Below are positions 6,463 to 14,018 of a DNA stretch of 15,238 nucleotides, one piece after another. The DNA is from an uncultured Prevotella sp. GTDB lineage: Bacteria > Bacteroidota > Bacteroidia > Bacteroidales > Bacteroidaceae. Positions within the stretch are counted from its first letter, which is position 1; each line of letters starts with the position of its first letter. The translations under genes were made by a program, and so were the position numbers. The notes under the pieces are model-generated. The model did no database searches and was not told the origin of the DNA. It worked only from the letters and a program-made list of their open reading frames with translations. The stretch lies in NCBI GenBank assembly GCA_900552675.1, contig USAI01000054.1, positions 1 through 15,238 of the forward strand, in the 5' to 3' direction.

Positions 6463-6587
6463 CTTTTATCACACTTTTTTACACGAACTTTTGTTGGTAT
6501 ACCACACTTTTCTACACGAACTTTTGTTGGAATACTACACTTTTCTACATGAACTTCTGTCAGTGTATCACACTTTTCTACACGAAC
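6438..6587. repeat. 33-bp tandem array, 4.5 copies, upstream of the ATPase
   Basis: ACACTTTTCTACACGAAC-type blocks start at 6438, 6471, 6504, 6537 and 6570, exactly 33 bp apart. The first block is joined to the ATPase promoter; the inner copies also share TTTTGTTGG. Because 33 is divisible by three, every frame across the array is open and repetitive (for example YHTFLHELL on the plus strand). The plus-strand frames there (6246-6821 and 6341-6670) are artefacts of this. Confidence 0.88.
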
Positions 6588-6605
6588 ATGCCTCGTGGCG
6601 AAGCG

Positions 6606-7352
6606 TTAACCCTTGGGAGGGGTGGGGCGCAGAGAGGCCAAATAGTTGTAGTGTTCACCCTTTGCTATGATGGTGCAGATGAGTCCACACTGCTTGCTGA
6701 TGGCAGCGAGCAAGTCGGGGTCGGTGTAAAGCCAGTCGAAAGGTTTGCCCTTAATGTCTTTATACTGCATCTGATAGTCAACCTCGCCATAATAAGGCGC
6801 GTTGAGGTCGATGTCCATTGAGCCATCTTCGTTTTCGTAGATGTATCTAAGGTCAGACGAGTCGATAAGAATTTGTCCGCACCACGGGTTGAGCAAGCTG
6901 CGTAAACGGTGCAGCAGATTGGGCAGATGTTCCAGTTTGCCAGCAATGCCCGTGCCGTTCATCAAGAGTAGCAGTGTGTCGTATTGGCCTTGCAGTTGGG
7001 GGTTAAACAGGTTTACACATTCTACATCTTTAATGCCACGTTCTCGCATCACCTCGCAGCTCAGTGGCGAGATGTCGATGGCCTTCACCTGTAGGCCGCG
7101 CTCTTGCAGCGCCAGTGCATGACAGCCAGCCCCAGCCCCGATGTCGAGCACGCGGCCACGCGCCATCTCTAACGCCTTTTGCTCAAGTCGAGGCATCTGT
7201 TTAAACGAGCGAAACAGGTGGTCGACAGGCATCTCATCGTCTTCAAACATCGATGACATAACGCGCAGCTGTGCTGCCTTGCCCGTGTGCTGATAGTCGT
7301 GTATGGCTGCCCCCATAGGGTCGCGGTGTGCATCTAATATTGTATGTTCCAT
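6606..7352 (-). CDS. Class I SAM-dependent methyltransferase
   Basis: 248 residues. Motif I is VLDIGAGAGCHA (68-79) with an acidic residue after beta-2 (VKAIDIS, Asp93), followed by YDTLLLLMNGTG and a C-terminal YYGEVDYQMQYK sheet. This is the Methyltransf_11/25-type Rossmann fold. The first 60 residues, with DPMGAAIHDY, look like a substrate-side cap. No motif names the substrate; small-molecule, protein and RNA targets are all possible. It has its own promoter and lies between the repeat array and the divergent peptidase gene. Family assignment is firm, function is open. Confidence 0.85.
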   Translation of the reverse strand: MEHTILDAHRDPMGAAIHDYQHTGKAAQLRVMSSMFEDDEMPVDHLFRSFKQMPRLEQKALEMARGRVLDIGAGAGCHALALQERGLQVKAIDISPLSCEVMRERGIKDVECVNLFNPQLQGQYDTLLLLMNGTGIAGKLEHLPNLLHRLRSLLNPWCGQILIDSSDLRYIYENEDGSMDIDLNAPYYGEVDYQMQYKDIKGKPFDWLYTDPDLLAAISKQCGLICTIIAKGEHYNYLASLRPTPPKG

Positions 7353-7386
7353 TGCGTCAGAGGTATGTTTAATATTGAATTTGTTG

Positions 7387-7417
7387 CAAAGTTAGGTTTA
7401 ACCCATGAAATATACAA
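7387..7417 (-). promoter_or_regulatory. Promoter of the SAM methyltransferase
   Basis: On the minus strand TTG (7415-7417), 20 bp, then TAACTTTG (7387-7394). The ATG at 7352 lies 35 bp downstream of the -7 box, giving a short leader. Confidence 0.68.
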
Positions 7418-7469
7418 GCATAACTATTCTTTTCTGTTACATTATAAAACGATTATCAAGAAAAATGCC

Positions 7470-7477
7470 TATTTTTG
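7470..7477 (+). promoter_or_regulatory. Possible -7 box of the M3 peptidase
   Basis: TATTTTTG matches TAnnTTTG about 85 bp upstream of the chosen start at 7563. No clear -33 element is seen 19-21 bp before it, so this is tentative. Confidence 0.42.
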
Positions 7478-7562
7478 TAAATGAAATAACAATATGCCAT
7501 CTATAAATGTAAACAGAAAGAGGCAAAGCAAACCATTGAATGTAATAAAAACCCAAATTAAT

Positions 7563-9701
7563 ATGAAATTTAATAACAAGGTCTTAACCCTTGGCTTGGT
7601 AGTAGCTTTCTTGCAGATGCCAGCCACATCATTTGCCCAAGGCTCGGGCGCTAATCGTCAAAACCCTCTCTTGCAGAAGAGCAGCTTGCCATTTGGCGCT
7701 CCCGACTTCAGCAAGATACAGGAGACCGACTATCTGCCTGCCATTGAGGTGGCTATCAAGGAACAGCGTAGCAATATACAGAAGATTGTCGATAACAAAA
7801 AGAAGCCCACCTTTCAAAATACCATCCTTGCTTTTGAAGAGAGTGGCATCTTGCTCGACCGCATTATGAACGTGTTTGATGGTCTTACCAGCGCCCACAA
7901 GACGCCCACCATTGCCGAGACCGAGAAGAAGGTGATGCCCCTGCTCACCAATCTTGACAATGAGATATCCTTCAACCAGAAGCTTTTCGAGCGCATAAAG
8001 TATGTTTATGATCATGAGTATAGCAAGCTGAAGGGCGAAGACCAGCGCCTCACCGAGGTTATCTATAAGGGCTTTGTGCGTTCTGGCGCCTTGCTTTCTG
8101 CCGACAAGATGGAGCGCATGAAGCAAATCAATGCGCGCATATCAGAACTGCAACAAGCATGGGGCAACCTCTTGCCCGAGGCCACCAATAATGCTGTGGT
8201 TTGGGTGGATAGCAAGGAGCAGCTTGCAGGACTGAGCGATGCCGACATTGCACAATGCAAGAAAGATGCCGAGAGCCGTGGCAGCAAGTCGGAGTATTGC
8301 ATCGTTATCATCAATACCACCCAGCAGCCCATCTTGGCCAGTTTGCAGAACCGCGATCTGCGCCGCAAGGTGTTTGAGGCCAGCATACATCGTGCCGATG
8401 CCACCAATCCTAAGTATAACACCTTCCCCATCGTTACCGAGTTGGCCAAGTTGCGTGCCGAGAAAGGTAAGTTGATGGGATATAACAACTATGCCGAGTA
8501 TTCGCTTGAGCGCACGATGGCTAAGAACCCCACCAATGTTTACAACTTCTTGCATCAGCTCATTAAAGACTATTCGCCTAAGGCCGATGCCGAAACACAA
8601 GCCATTGAGCAGTATGCACAGAAACTGGAGGGTGCCGACTTTCGTTTGCAACCCTACGACCGTTTCTACTATTCGGCCAAGATGAAGAAGGAGATGCTCA
8701 ACATCTCTGACGATGAGGTGAAACCTTATTTTAATGTTGACAGCGTGCAGATAAACGGTGTGTTCTATGCTGCCCAGCGTGTCTACGGCCTCACCTTCAA
8801 GCAGCGCAAAGATATACCTACCTATCACCCCGATATGAAGGTGTTTGAGGTAATTGACAAGAACGGAAAACCCATTGCTCTGTTCTATAGCGACTTCTTC
8901 CGTCGTCCTACCAAGCGTGGCGGCGCATGGATGAGCGCCTTTGCTAAGCAGAGCCGCCAGCGTGGTCAGTTGCCCATTATATATAATGTGTGCAATAATG
9001 CCAAGGCACCCGAGGGTCAGCCGTCGCTCATCACTTGGGACGAGGTGTGCACCATGTTCCACGAGTTTGGTCATGCCCTTCATGGCATCCTCTCTAATTG
9101 CCAATACAACACGCTCTCGGGCACTGCCGTTGCTCGCGACTTTGTAGAGATGCCTTCACAGTTTAACGAGTCGTTTGCAAGTATACCCGAGGTGTTCGAC
9201 CATTTTGCTCGACACACCGAGACAGGCAAACCTATGCCTGCCGACCTTAAAGAACGTATGCTAAAGAGCATCAATTTCCAAACAGCCTATGCCCTTGGCG
9301 AGAACCTTGCTTCAACCTGTCTTGACCTTGCTTGGCATATGATTAGTGTCGACGAGGTGCCTTCGCCTTATATGGCAGGCGCTTTTGAAAAAGAGCAGCT
9401 GCACAACGTTGGTTTGCTCAATAACCAGATACTGCCGCGCTATTCAACCTCTTATTTCAACCACGTATGGGGTGGTGGTTATGCTGCTGGCTATTATAGC
9501 TATCTGTGGACCGAAGTGTTGGCCGTAAACGTAGCCGACTATTTTGCTAAGCATGGCGCCCTTGATCCTGCTGTGGGCCAGGCTTTCCGCGATAAAATTC
9601 TTAGTCGTGGCAATACTAAAGACCAGATGCAAATGTTTACCGAATTTACGGGTATGGAGAGCCCTGATGCCTCAGGACTGTTGAAAGCCAGAGGACTATG
9701 A
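7563..9701 (+). CDS. dcp: M3 family metallopeptidase, peptidyl-dipeptidase Dcp-like, exported
   Basis: 712 residues from the ATG at 7563. The zinc site is HEFGH (His500, Glu501, His504) with third ligand Glu529 in DFVEMPSQ, the M3 pattern; a substrate-binding block FNHVWGGGYAAGYYSYLW lies near 640. Dcp releases dipeptides from C-termini of oligopeptides; length and motifs fit Dcp/oligopeptidase A. A hydrophobic leader (MKFNNKVLTLGLVVAFLQMP, cleavage near SFA) suggests a periplasmic enzyme. An ATG at 7494 is in frame but adds a Lys-rich, non-signal extension only a few bases after the predicted transcription start, so 7563 is preferred. The M18 peptidase remnant follows 76 bp downstream. Dcp versus a related M3 oligopeptidase is not fully resolved. 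Confidence 0.9.
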   Translation: MKFNNKVLTLGLVVAFLQMPATSFAQGSGANRQNPLLQKSSLPFGAPDFSKIQETDYLPAIEVAIKEQRSNIQKIVDNKKKPTFQNTILAFEESGILLDRIMNVFDGLTSAHKTPTIAETEKKVMPLLTNLDNEISFNQKLFERIKYVYDHEYSKLKGEDQRLTEVIYKGFVRSGALLSADKMERMKQINARISELQQAWGNLLPEATNNAVVWVDSKEQLAGLSDADIAQCKKDAESRGSKSEYCIVIINTTQQPILASLQNRDLRRKVFEASIHRADATNPKYNTFPIVTELAKLRAEKGKLMGYNNYAEYSLERTMAKNPTNVYNFLHQLIKDYSPKADAETQAIEQYAQKLEGADFRLQPYDRFYYSAKMKKEMLNISDDEVKPYFNVDSVQINGVFYAAQRVYGLTFKQRKDIPTYHPDMKVFEVIDKNGKPIALFYSDFFRRPTKRGGAWMSAFAKQSRQRGQLPIIYNVCNNAKAPEGQPSLITWDEVCTMFHEFGHALHGILSNCQYNTLSGTAVARDFVEMPSQFNESFASIPEVFDHFARHTETGKPMPADLKERMLKSINFQTAYALGENLASTCLDLAWHMISVDEVPSPYMAGAFEKEQLHNVGLLNNQILPRYSTSYFNHVWGGGYAAGYYSYLWTEVLAVNVADYFAKHGALDPAVGQAFRDKILSRGNTKDQMQMFTEFTGMESPDASGLLKARGL

Positions 9702-9769
9702 AAGGGAAAAGTGAAAAGGGAAAAGTGAAAAATCCAATTGCTTTGTAAGTGAAAAGTGAAAAGTGAAAA
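9702..9769 (+). repeat. Polypurine short tandem repeats
   Basis: The spacer between the M3 peptidase and the M18 remnant is almost pure purine, built from GTGAAAA/GGGAAAA heptamers. The clearest run is AGTGAAAAGTGAAAAGTGAA at about 9749-9768. It may supply purine-rich ribosome-binding sequence and is prone to slippage. Confidence 0.7.
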
Positions 9770-9777
9770 ATGAAACT

Positions 9778-10062
9778 ATGATTAAAAGACTGTTATCTTT
9801 TCTTGACGCTTCGCCAGTGAATTTTCTGGCCGTTAAAAATATTACCGATATGCTCGAGGCTGGCGTGCCCTGTCAGCGCTTTGTCAACCATAGCGATGTG
9901 GCGGGCGGCAGCACTCTTGGCAACATTCTTGCCTCGTCAATACCTTTGCGTGGCGTAGATATGGGCAACGCCATACTGGCCATGCACAGTTGCCGTGAAA
10001 CAGGCAGCGTGTGCGATCATGAATATTGTGTAAAAGTATTTACCGAGTTTTACAATCTGTAA
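9778..10062 (+). pseudogene. M18 aminopeptidase remnant with a large in-frame internal deletion
   Basis: An open frame of 94 codons that joins the two ends of an M18 (aspartyl aminopeptidase family) enzyme. Residues 1-27 (MIKRLLSFLDASPVNFLAVK...MLEA) match the usual N-terminus of M18 proteins (LLDFIDASPTPYHAV-like). From residue 29, GVPCQRFVNHSDVAGGSTLG...VDMGNAILAMHSCRET...DHEY matches the extreme C-terminus, including the metal/active-site His of AMHSxRE (His70). M18 enzymes are normally about 420-460 residues, so about 330 central residues with most metal ligands are missing and the product cannot be an active peptidase. The junction lies at ...LEAG/VPCQ..., where both ends would naturally carry an AG dipeptide. 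A GTG at 9763 is an alternative start. It could be expressed as a small folded remnant, but decay is likelier. Confidence 0.82.
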
Positions 10063-10102
10063 GCTTGTAGTGGTTTTTCAATCTCTGTGATAAACCTACA
10101 AC

Positions 10103-10188
10103 AATAACAACAAAAGGACAACAGAAACAACAATGTTTTTACTTGATTGAATGAAACATGTTGTTCTTGTTGTCCTTTTGTTGTTATT
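10103..10188. repeat. Large palindrome, copy 2 of the dispersed repeat
   Basis: The left arm 10103-10138 and right arm 10154-10188 are complementary over about 35 bp. The outer 21 bp are perfect (10103-10123 with 10168-10188) and the inner part is nearly so; the loop is 15 nt. The arm contains the same aaaaggacaacagaaacaa core as 190-208. It lies between the converging M18 remnant and tatD, the expected place for a two-way terminator. Confidence 0.85.
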
Positions 10189-10191
10189 ATC

Positions 10192-10265
10192 GTTGCTTTG
10201 TAATATTATTGCTGTTGCTTTATAATAATATTGCTGTTGCTTTGTAATGTTATTGTCGTTGCTTT
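10192..10265. repeat. 22-bp tandem repeats next to the palindrome
   Basis: GTTGCTTT-led units start at 10192, 10214, 10236 and 10258, exactly 22 bp apart: GTTGCTTTGTAATATTATTG.., GTTGCTTTATAATAATATTG.., GTTGCTTTGTAATGTTATTG.., then a degenerate last copy. They abut the palindrome's right arm and run to within about 40 bp of the tatD stop. Confidence 0.83.
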
Positions 10266-10302
10266 GTTTTATAAAAGCAATATTTACAATCTATGCAACC
10301 TT

Positions 10303-11094
10303 TTAGATAGATGCTTGTGCCAACGGAAACAAACGAAGGGCTGTTTCGGTGGTGATGCGTGCCACCTCGTCGGGGGTTACGCCATAGCTGGTGGCCAGTG
10401 TGTTGATAATGTGAGGGATGAAACTGCTTTCGTTGCGCTGCCCACGTAAGGGCACAGGCGCCATGTAGGGGCTGTCGGTCTCTAAGACAATGCGGTTAAG
10501 AGGCACAACAGTGGGCAAATCTTCGCGCAGATGGCTGCTCTTAAAGGTTGACACTCCGCCAATGCCTAAGGCAAACTGTGGGAAAGAAAGCAGTTCTAAC
10601 GCCTCTTTCTGGTTGCCCGTAAAGCAATGAAACACGCCACCAGGCAGCTGGTGGGCATAACGTCGCATGATGGCCACCATCTCGTTTTGTGCTTTACGGC
10701 AGTGTATCATCAGTGGCAGTTGTGTTTCAACCGACCATTTCACCTGCTCCTCAAACGCCTTCAGCTGTTCGTCGGCAAAGTCGCGCGACCAGTAATAGTC
10801 AAGTCCTACCTCGCCAATAGCAATATAGGGGTGTGGCCCTTGCAGCAGGTTGTGCATATGTTGCAGTTGTGTGGCCCAGTCGGCTTTCACCTCTTCGGGG
10901 TGCAAGCCTATCATGGGGTAGGCGTATCCAGGGTATGCGTCGCACACCTTTTGTATAGTTGTTAGCGACTGGCAGTTGATGGCGGGTACAAACATCTTGC
11001 TCACGCCAGCCTCTTTTGCCCGTGCAATCACCGCGTCGCGGTCGTCGTCAAACTCGGTGCCGTCGATATGTGTGTGCGTATCAATGTATAACAT
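10303..11094 (-). CDS. tatD: TatD-family metal-dependent DNase
   Basis: 263 residues, full length for the family. Metal ligands of the TIM barrel are visible: His7 and His9 (DTHTHID), Glu95 (GEVGLDYY), His131 (LMIHCRK), His156 (VFHCFTG) and Asp207 (LETDSPY). TatD enzymes are 3'-5' exonucleases/hydrolases acting on DNA and possibly other substrates in the cytoplasm. It is the third gene of a minus-strand operon, starting 19 bp after the prenyl synthase stop. It could be one of several TatD paralogues (YcfH-like). Confidence 0.9.
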   Translation of the reverse strand: MLYIDTHTHIDGTEFDDDRDAVIARAKEAGVSKMFVPAINCQSLTTIQKVCDAYPGYAYPMIGLHPEEVKADWATQLQHMHNLLQGPHPYIAIGEVGLDYYWSRDFADEQLKAFEEQVKWSVETQLPLMIHCRKAQNEMVAIMRRYAHQLPGGVFHCFTGNQKEALELLSFPQFALGIGGVSTFKSSHLREDLPTVVPLNRIVLETDSPYMAPVPLRGQRNESSFIPHIINTLATSYGVTPDEVARITTETALRLFPLAQASI

Positions 11095-11113
11095 GATGGT
11101 GTGTGTGAGCTTT

Positions 11114-12088
11114 TTAATAATTACGTTTCATCAGTTTATACACGTAGGCCGTCAGCTGCTCTTTACGTTCGGCATCAATTTTTACGGCTTCAAGGCAGGC
11201 CAATCCCTGTTTGAAGTAGTGGTCGATGCGCTCTTTGGCCAGCGTGTCAATGCCAATCTCGTTATACAGACGTGTTACGGCAGCAATCTTCTCTTGCTCG
11301 TCAAACTCGGTGGCTTCTACCCAGCGGTGCAGTTCGGCTCGCTGCTGCTCGTTAGCTCTCAAGAAAGCGTTGATGAGCATGAAGGTTTTTTTGTTTGAAA
11401 CAATGTCGCCACCAATGGCTTTTCCAAACACCTTTGTGTCGCCGTAAACATCGAGAAAATCGTCTTGCAGCTGGAAGGCCAGGCCTATCTGCTCGCCAAA
11501 CGTGTACAGCAGGTTGGCATCGTCGGCCGAAGCGTCGGCCAACAAGGCGCCCATCTTCAAGGCACAGGCCAATAACACGCTGGTTTTCAGGCGTATCATC
11601 TCAATATATTCGTCTTCGCGCACATCCATACGGTGCTCAAAGTCCATGTCGTATTGCTGTCCCTCGCCAATCTCCAGCGCTGTCTCAGTAAACAGGTCGA
11701 GCACAGCTTTTAGTTTGTCTTCAGGGCATTGTGCCATTTGCTGATACGCCAATACCAGCATGCTGTCGCCTGAAAGGATGGCTGTGTTGGCATTCCAACG
11801 TTTGTGCACGGTTTCGTGTCCGCGACGCAGGTCAGCATTGTCCATCAGGTCGTCGTGCAGCAATGTATAGTTGTGATAGGTTTCGAGCGCGCAAGCCTGG
11901 TTCAGGATGCTTTGTGGGTTGTCCTTAAAAAGGTTATAAGCCAACAGCATGAGCACGGGGCGCATGCGCTTTCCGCCTATCGACAGCACATATTTCACAG
12001 GCTCGTAGAGCGAGGTGGGCTGACGGTTGAATGGTAACGATTGAATGGCTTCGTTTACAACACTTAATACTTCTTCTGACTTCAACAT
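11114..12088 (-). CDS. Trans-isoprenyl diphosphate synthase (polyprenyl synthetase family)
   Basis: 324 residues. The first Asp-rich motif is DDLMD (79-83) inside LLHDDLMDNADLRRG, and the second is DDFLD (209-213) inside QLQDDFLDVYGD; GGKRMRP (38-44) binds the isopentenyl diphosphate. It condenses isopentenyl diphosphate onto allylic diphosphates. The first motif lacks the two-residue insertion (DDxxxxD) of E. coli FPP synthase, and an aromatic residue (Tyr74) occupies position -5, which favours a short to medium product such as FPP/GGPP; chain length cannot be settled from this. It is the middle gene of the tonB-tatD operon, 35 bp after tonB. Confidence 0.9.
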   Translation of the reverse strand: MLKSEEVLSVVNEAIQSLPFNRQPTSLYEPVKYVLSIGGKRMRPVLMLLAYNLFKDNPQSILNQACALETYHNYTLLHDDLMDNADLRRGHETVHKRWNANTAILSGDSMLVLAYQQMAQCPEDKLKAVLDLFTETALEIGEGQQYDMDFEHRMDVREDEYIEMIRLKTSVLLACALKMGALLADASADDANLLYTFGEQIGLAFQLQDDFLDVYGDTKVFGKAIGGDIVSNKKTFMLINAFLRANEQQRAELHRWVEATEFDEQEKIAAVTRLYNEIGIDTLAKERIDHYFKQGLACLEAVKIDAERKEQLTAYVYKLMKRNY

Positions 12089-12123
12089 GGCTATATCTGT
12101 ATTTTAAGAGGATGATATGATGT

Positions 12124-12852
12124 TTATAATTTAAATTCGATAGGAATGGCAAACATGGTGCGACAGGGCTTGTTGTTTTCAAGGCCTGGTTTCCAGGTGG
12201 GCATCAAGCGCACCACACGCAGCGCCTCGTTGTTCAGCAGAGGGTCGGCCGACTGCGCTATCTTGATGTTGCTTATCATTCCGTCTTTGTTGATGATGAA
12301 CGTTACCACCACCTTGCCCTGTATCTTCTTTTGCTGTGCCTGTGGCGGATAGCGTAGGGTTTTTGTGATCCATTTCATCATGGCCACCATACCACCGGGA
12401 AATTCGGGCAACTGTTCTACCACACGCAGGTTTAGAGGGTTGTCGTTAGCATCAACAGCCACAGGGGGCTGAGCTTGCGATGCCTCTTCGTCGTTGCCCT
12501 TTGTGCCTTCAGCGCCATCGTCAGCGGTGCCGTCGTTGGTGCGTAGTTGGTTCAGCGTGTTTAGCTTTTCGGCCTCTTGTTTCACTTCGTCTACCACGTT
12601 TATCTTGGTGGGCGTAGGTTTGGCTGGAGCGGCCGATGGCATGACGGCTATCCTATCGTCACGGTTGATGGCAGGCATCAGATTGATGTCTTGCACAAGG
12701 TCGTCAATGGGCTGCTCGTCATAGTCGGTTTGGCGCGTCGAGGTATAGTTGATGGCTACATAGAATGTGGCCATCACCACCACCAGCGCCAATAAAAACC
12801 ACAGCGGTCGTTGTGGCTCAAGGCGCGCCTTGTCTGACTTTTTGTTTTCCAC
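12124..12852 (-). CDS. TonB-type energy transducer
   Basis: 242 residues. A cytoplasmic stub (1-14), one membrane anchor (about 16-37, WFLLALVVVMATFYVAINY) and a periplasmic linker rich in Pro, Ala, Asp, Glu and Gln (about 38-140) precede a C-terminal TonB domain (about 150-242). That domain has LPEFPGG, LRYPPQAQQKKIQGKVVVTF, a Gly-containing turn, and the terminal LMPTWKPGLENNKPCRTMFAIPIEF. It couples the proton motive force via ExbBD to TonB-dependent outer-membrane receptors. Bacteroidota carry many TonB paralogues, so no specific receptor can be assigned. It heads the operon with the prenyl synthase and tatD and is divergent from porQ. Confidence 0.88.
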   Translation of the reverse strand: MENKKSDKARLEPQRPLWFLLALVVVMATFYVAINYTSTRQTDYDEQPIDDLVQDINLMPAINRDDRIAVMPSAAPAKPTPTKINVVDEVKQEAEKLNTLNQLRTNDGTADDGAEGTKGNDEEASQAQPPVAVDANDNPLNLRVVEQLPEFPGGMVAMMKWITKTLRYPPQAQQKKIQGKVVVTFIINKDGMISNIKIAQSADPLLNNEALRVVRLMPTWKPGLENNKPCRTMFAIPIEFKL

Positions 12853-12995
12853 CTTATACTAAACCTGTTTGTTTTTTCGTTATTCTATTGTTTAAGCCTA
12901 TAAGCCCTACGCCTTGTGCCCAAAATAAAAAGCACAAAGTGTGGCCTCGAAGGCATTTCATTTACAAAATTAGCACAGATATTTTAAAAAAGCAG

Positions 12996-13003
12996 TATCT
13001 TTG
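12996..13003 (+). promoter_or_regulatory. -7 box of porQ
   Basis: TATCTTTG, a full match to TAnnTTTG, 24 bp upstream of the porQ ATG. The -33 region is AT-rich without a clear TTTG. The tonB side of this 174-bp divergent spacer has only a weak candidate (TAATTTTG on the minus strand at 12965-12972) and a small TTGTGC/GCACAA hairpin at 12914-12937. Confidence 0.6.
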
Positions 13004-13026
13004 CCAAATAAATTTGACACATTGGG

Positions 13027-13971
13027 ATGAAAAAGCATATTTTAACCCTTATAGCCGTGCTTTGGGCTGCCGTAGTGGTGGCACAAGAAAGCCAAACCGA
13101 ATATAATTTCTTGCGCTTGCCCGTCAGCGCCCACGCGGCAGCCTTGGGAGGCGACAATATCAGCATTACCGATGACGATGAGGCCCTGATTTTCAATAAT
13201 CCAGCCTTGTTAACATCGGTGAGTGATAAGACCATATCGCTGCATTACATGAACTATATGTCGGGGGTGAACACGGCCAGTGCCGCCTTCAACTGGATGT
13301 ATAAGCAGAAGGGATGCTTTGCTGCTTCGGCGCAATATATCAATTATGGTACGATGAAAGAGATGGACGAGAACAATGTGCAGCAAGGCGAGTTCTCGGC
13401 TAAAGATCTTTCTTTTGCGGGCTATTTCTCATATCTGCTTACCAATAAGCTCTCGGGAGGCATCACCGCCAAGTTTATCACCTCGTATATAGGTAGCTAC
13501 AACTCAATAGCCATGGGCGTAGATCTGGGCTTAAACTATTATGACGAAGAGACCGACCTCTCAGTAGGCCTTGTGTGTAAAAATTTGGGTGGACAGCTAA
13601 AAGCTTATAACGACGACTTTGAGCGTATGCCCATCGACGTGCAGTTGGGTGTGAGCAAGCGTCTCTCACATTCGCCCTTCCGCCTTTCTGCCACCCTTGT
13701 CGACCTTAATCATTGGGATTATGGCTTCATCAATCACCTGGTAGCGGGTGTCGACATTATTCTCTCACCCTCAATATGGGTAGGCGGTGGTTATAACTTT
13801 CGTCGTGCCCACGAGATGAAAATCACCAATGGCGAAGATGAAAGCAGCCATGGTGCGGGCCTATCGTTTGGCGCGGGTATAAACCTTGAGCGCTTTAAGG
13901 TGAATGTGGCTTACGGCAAATATCATGTATCGAGCTCGTCGCTCTTGCTGAATGTGGCCTATAGCCTATAA
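13027..13971 (+). CDS. porQ: Type IX secretion system protein PorQ
   Basis: 314 residues with a signal peptide (MKKHILTLIAVLWAAVVVAQ, cleavage near 19-20). The start of the mature chain, NFLRLPVSAHAAALGG then DALIFNNPALL-type sequence, is the signature of the PorQ/PorV-like FadL-type outer-membrane barrel family. PorQ belongs to the attachment complex of the type IX secretion system, which anchors cargo carrying C-terminal domains at the cell surface. Position directly before cmk is the conserved arrangement in Bacteroidota and supports PorQ over a generic PorV/UPF0164 protein. The barrel ends in ...LLLNVAYSL. The gap to cmk is 47 bp, so both are probably one transcript. Confidence 0.88.
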   Translation: MKKHILTLIAVLWAAVVVAQESQTEYNFLRLPVSAHAAALGGDNISITDDDEALIFNNPALLTSVSDKTISLHYMNYMSGVNTASAAFNWMYKQKGCFAASAQYINYGTMKEMDENNVQQGEFSAKDLSFAGYFSYLLTNKLSGGITAKFITSYIGSYNSIAMGVDLGLNYYDEETDLSVGLVCKNLGGQLKAYNDDFERMPIDVQLGVSKRLSHSPFRLSATLVDLNHWDYGFINHLVAGVDIILSPSIWVGGGYNFRRAHEMKITNGEDESSHGAGLSFGAGINLERFKVNVAYGKYHVSSSSLLLNVAYSL

Positions 13972-14018
13972 CTTTACGGTTGTAAAAGATAAAAACAAAA
14001 TAATTTATATATAATAAT

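Noticed and set aside
6246..6821. Plus-strand frames with 11-residue repeats (YHTFLHELL-like)
   Set aside because: They arise because the 33-bp DNA repeat is divisible by three; they overlap the start of the ATPase and the end of the methyltransferase on the other strand, and no promoter precedes them.
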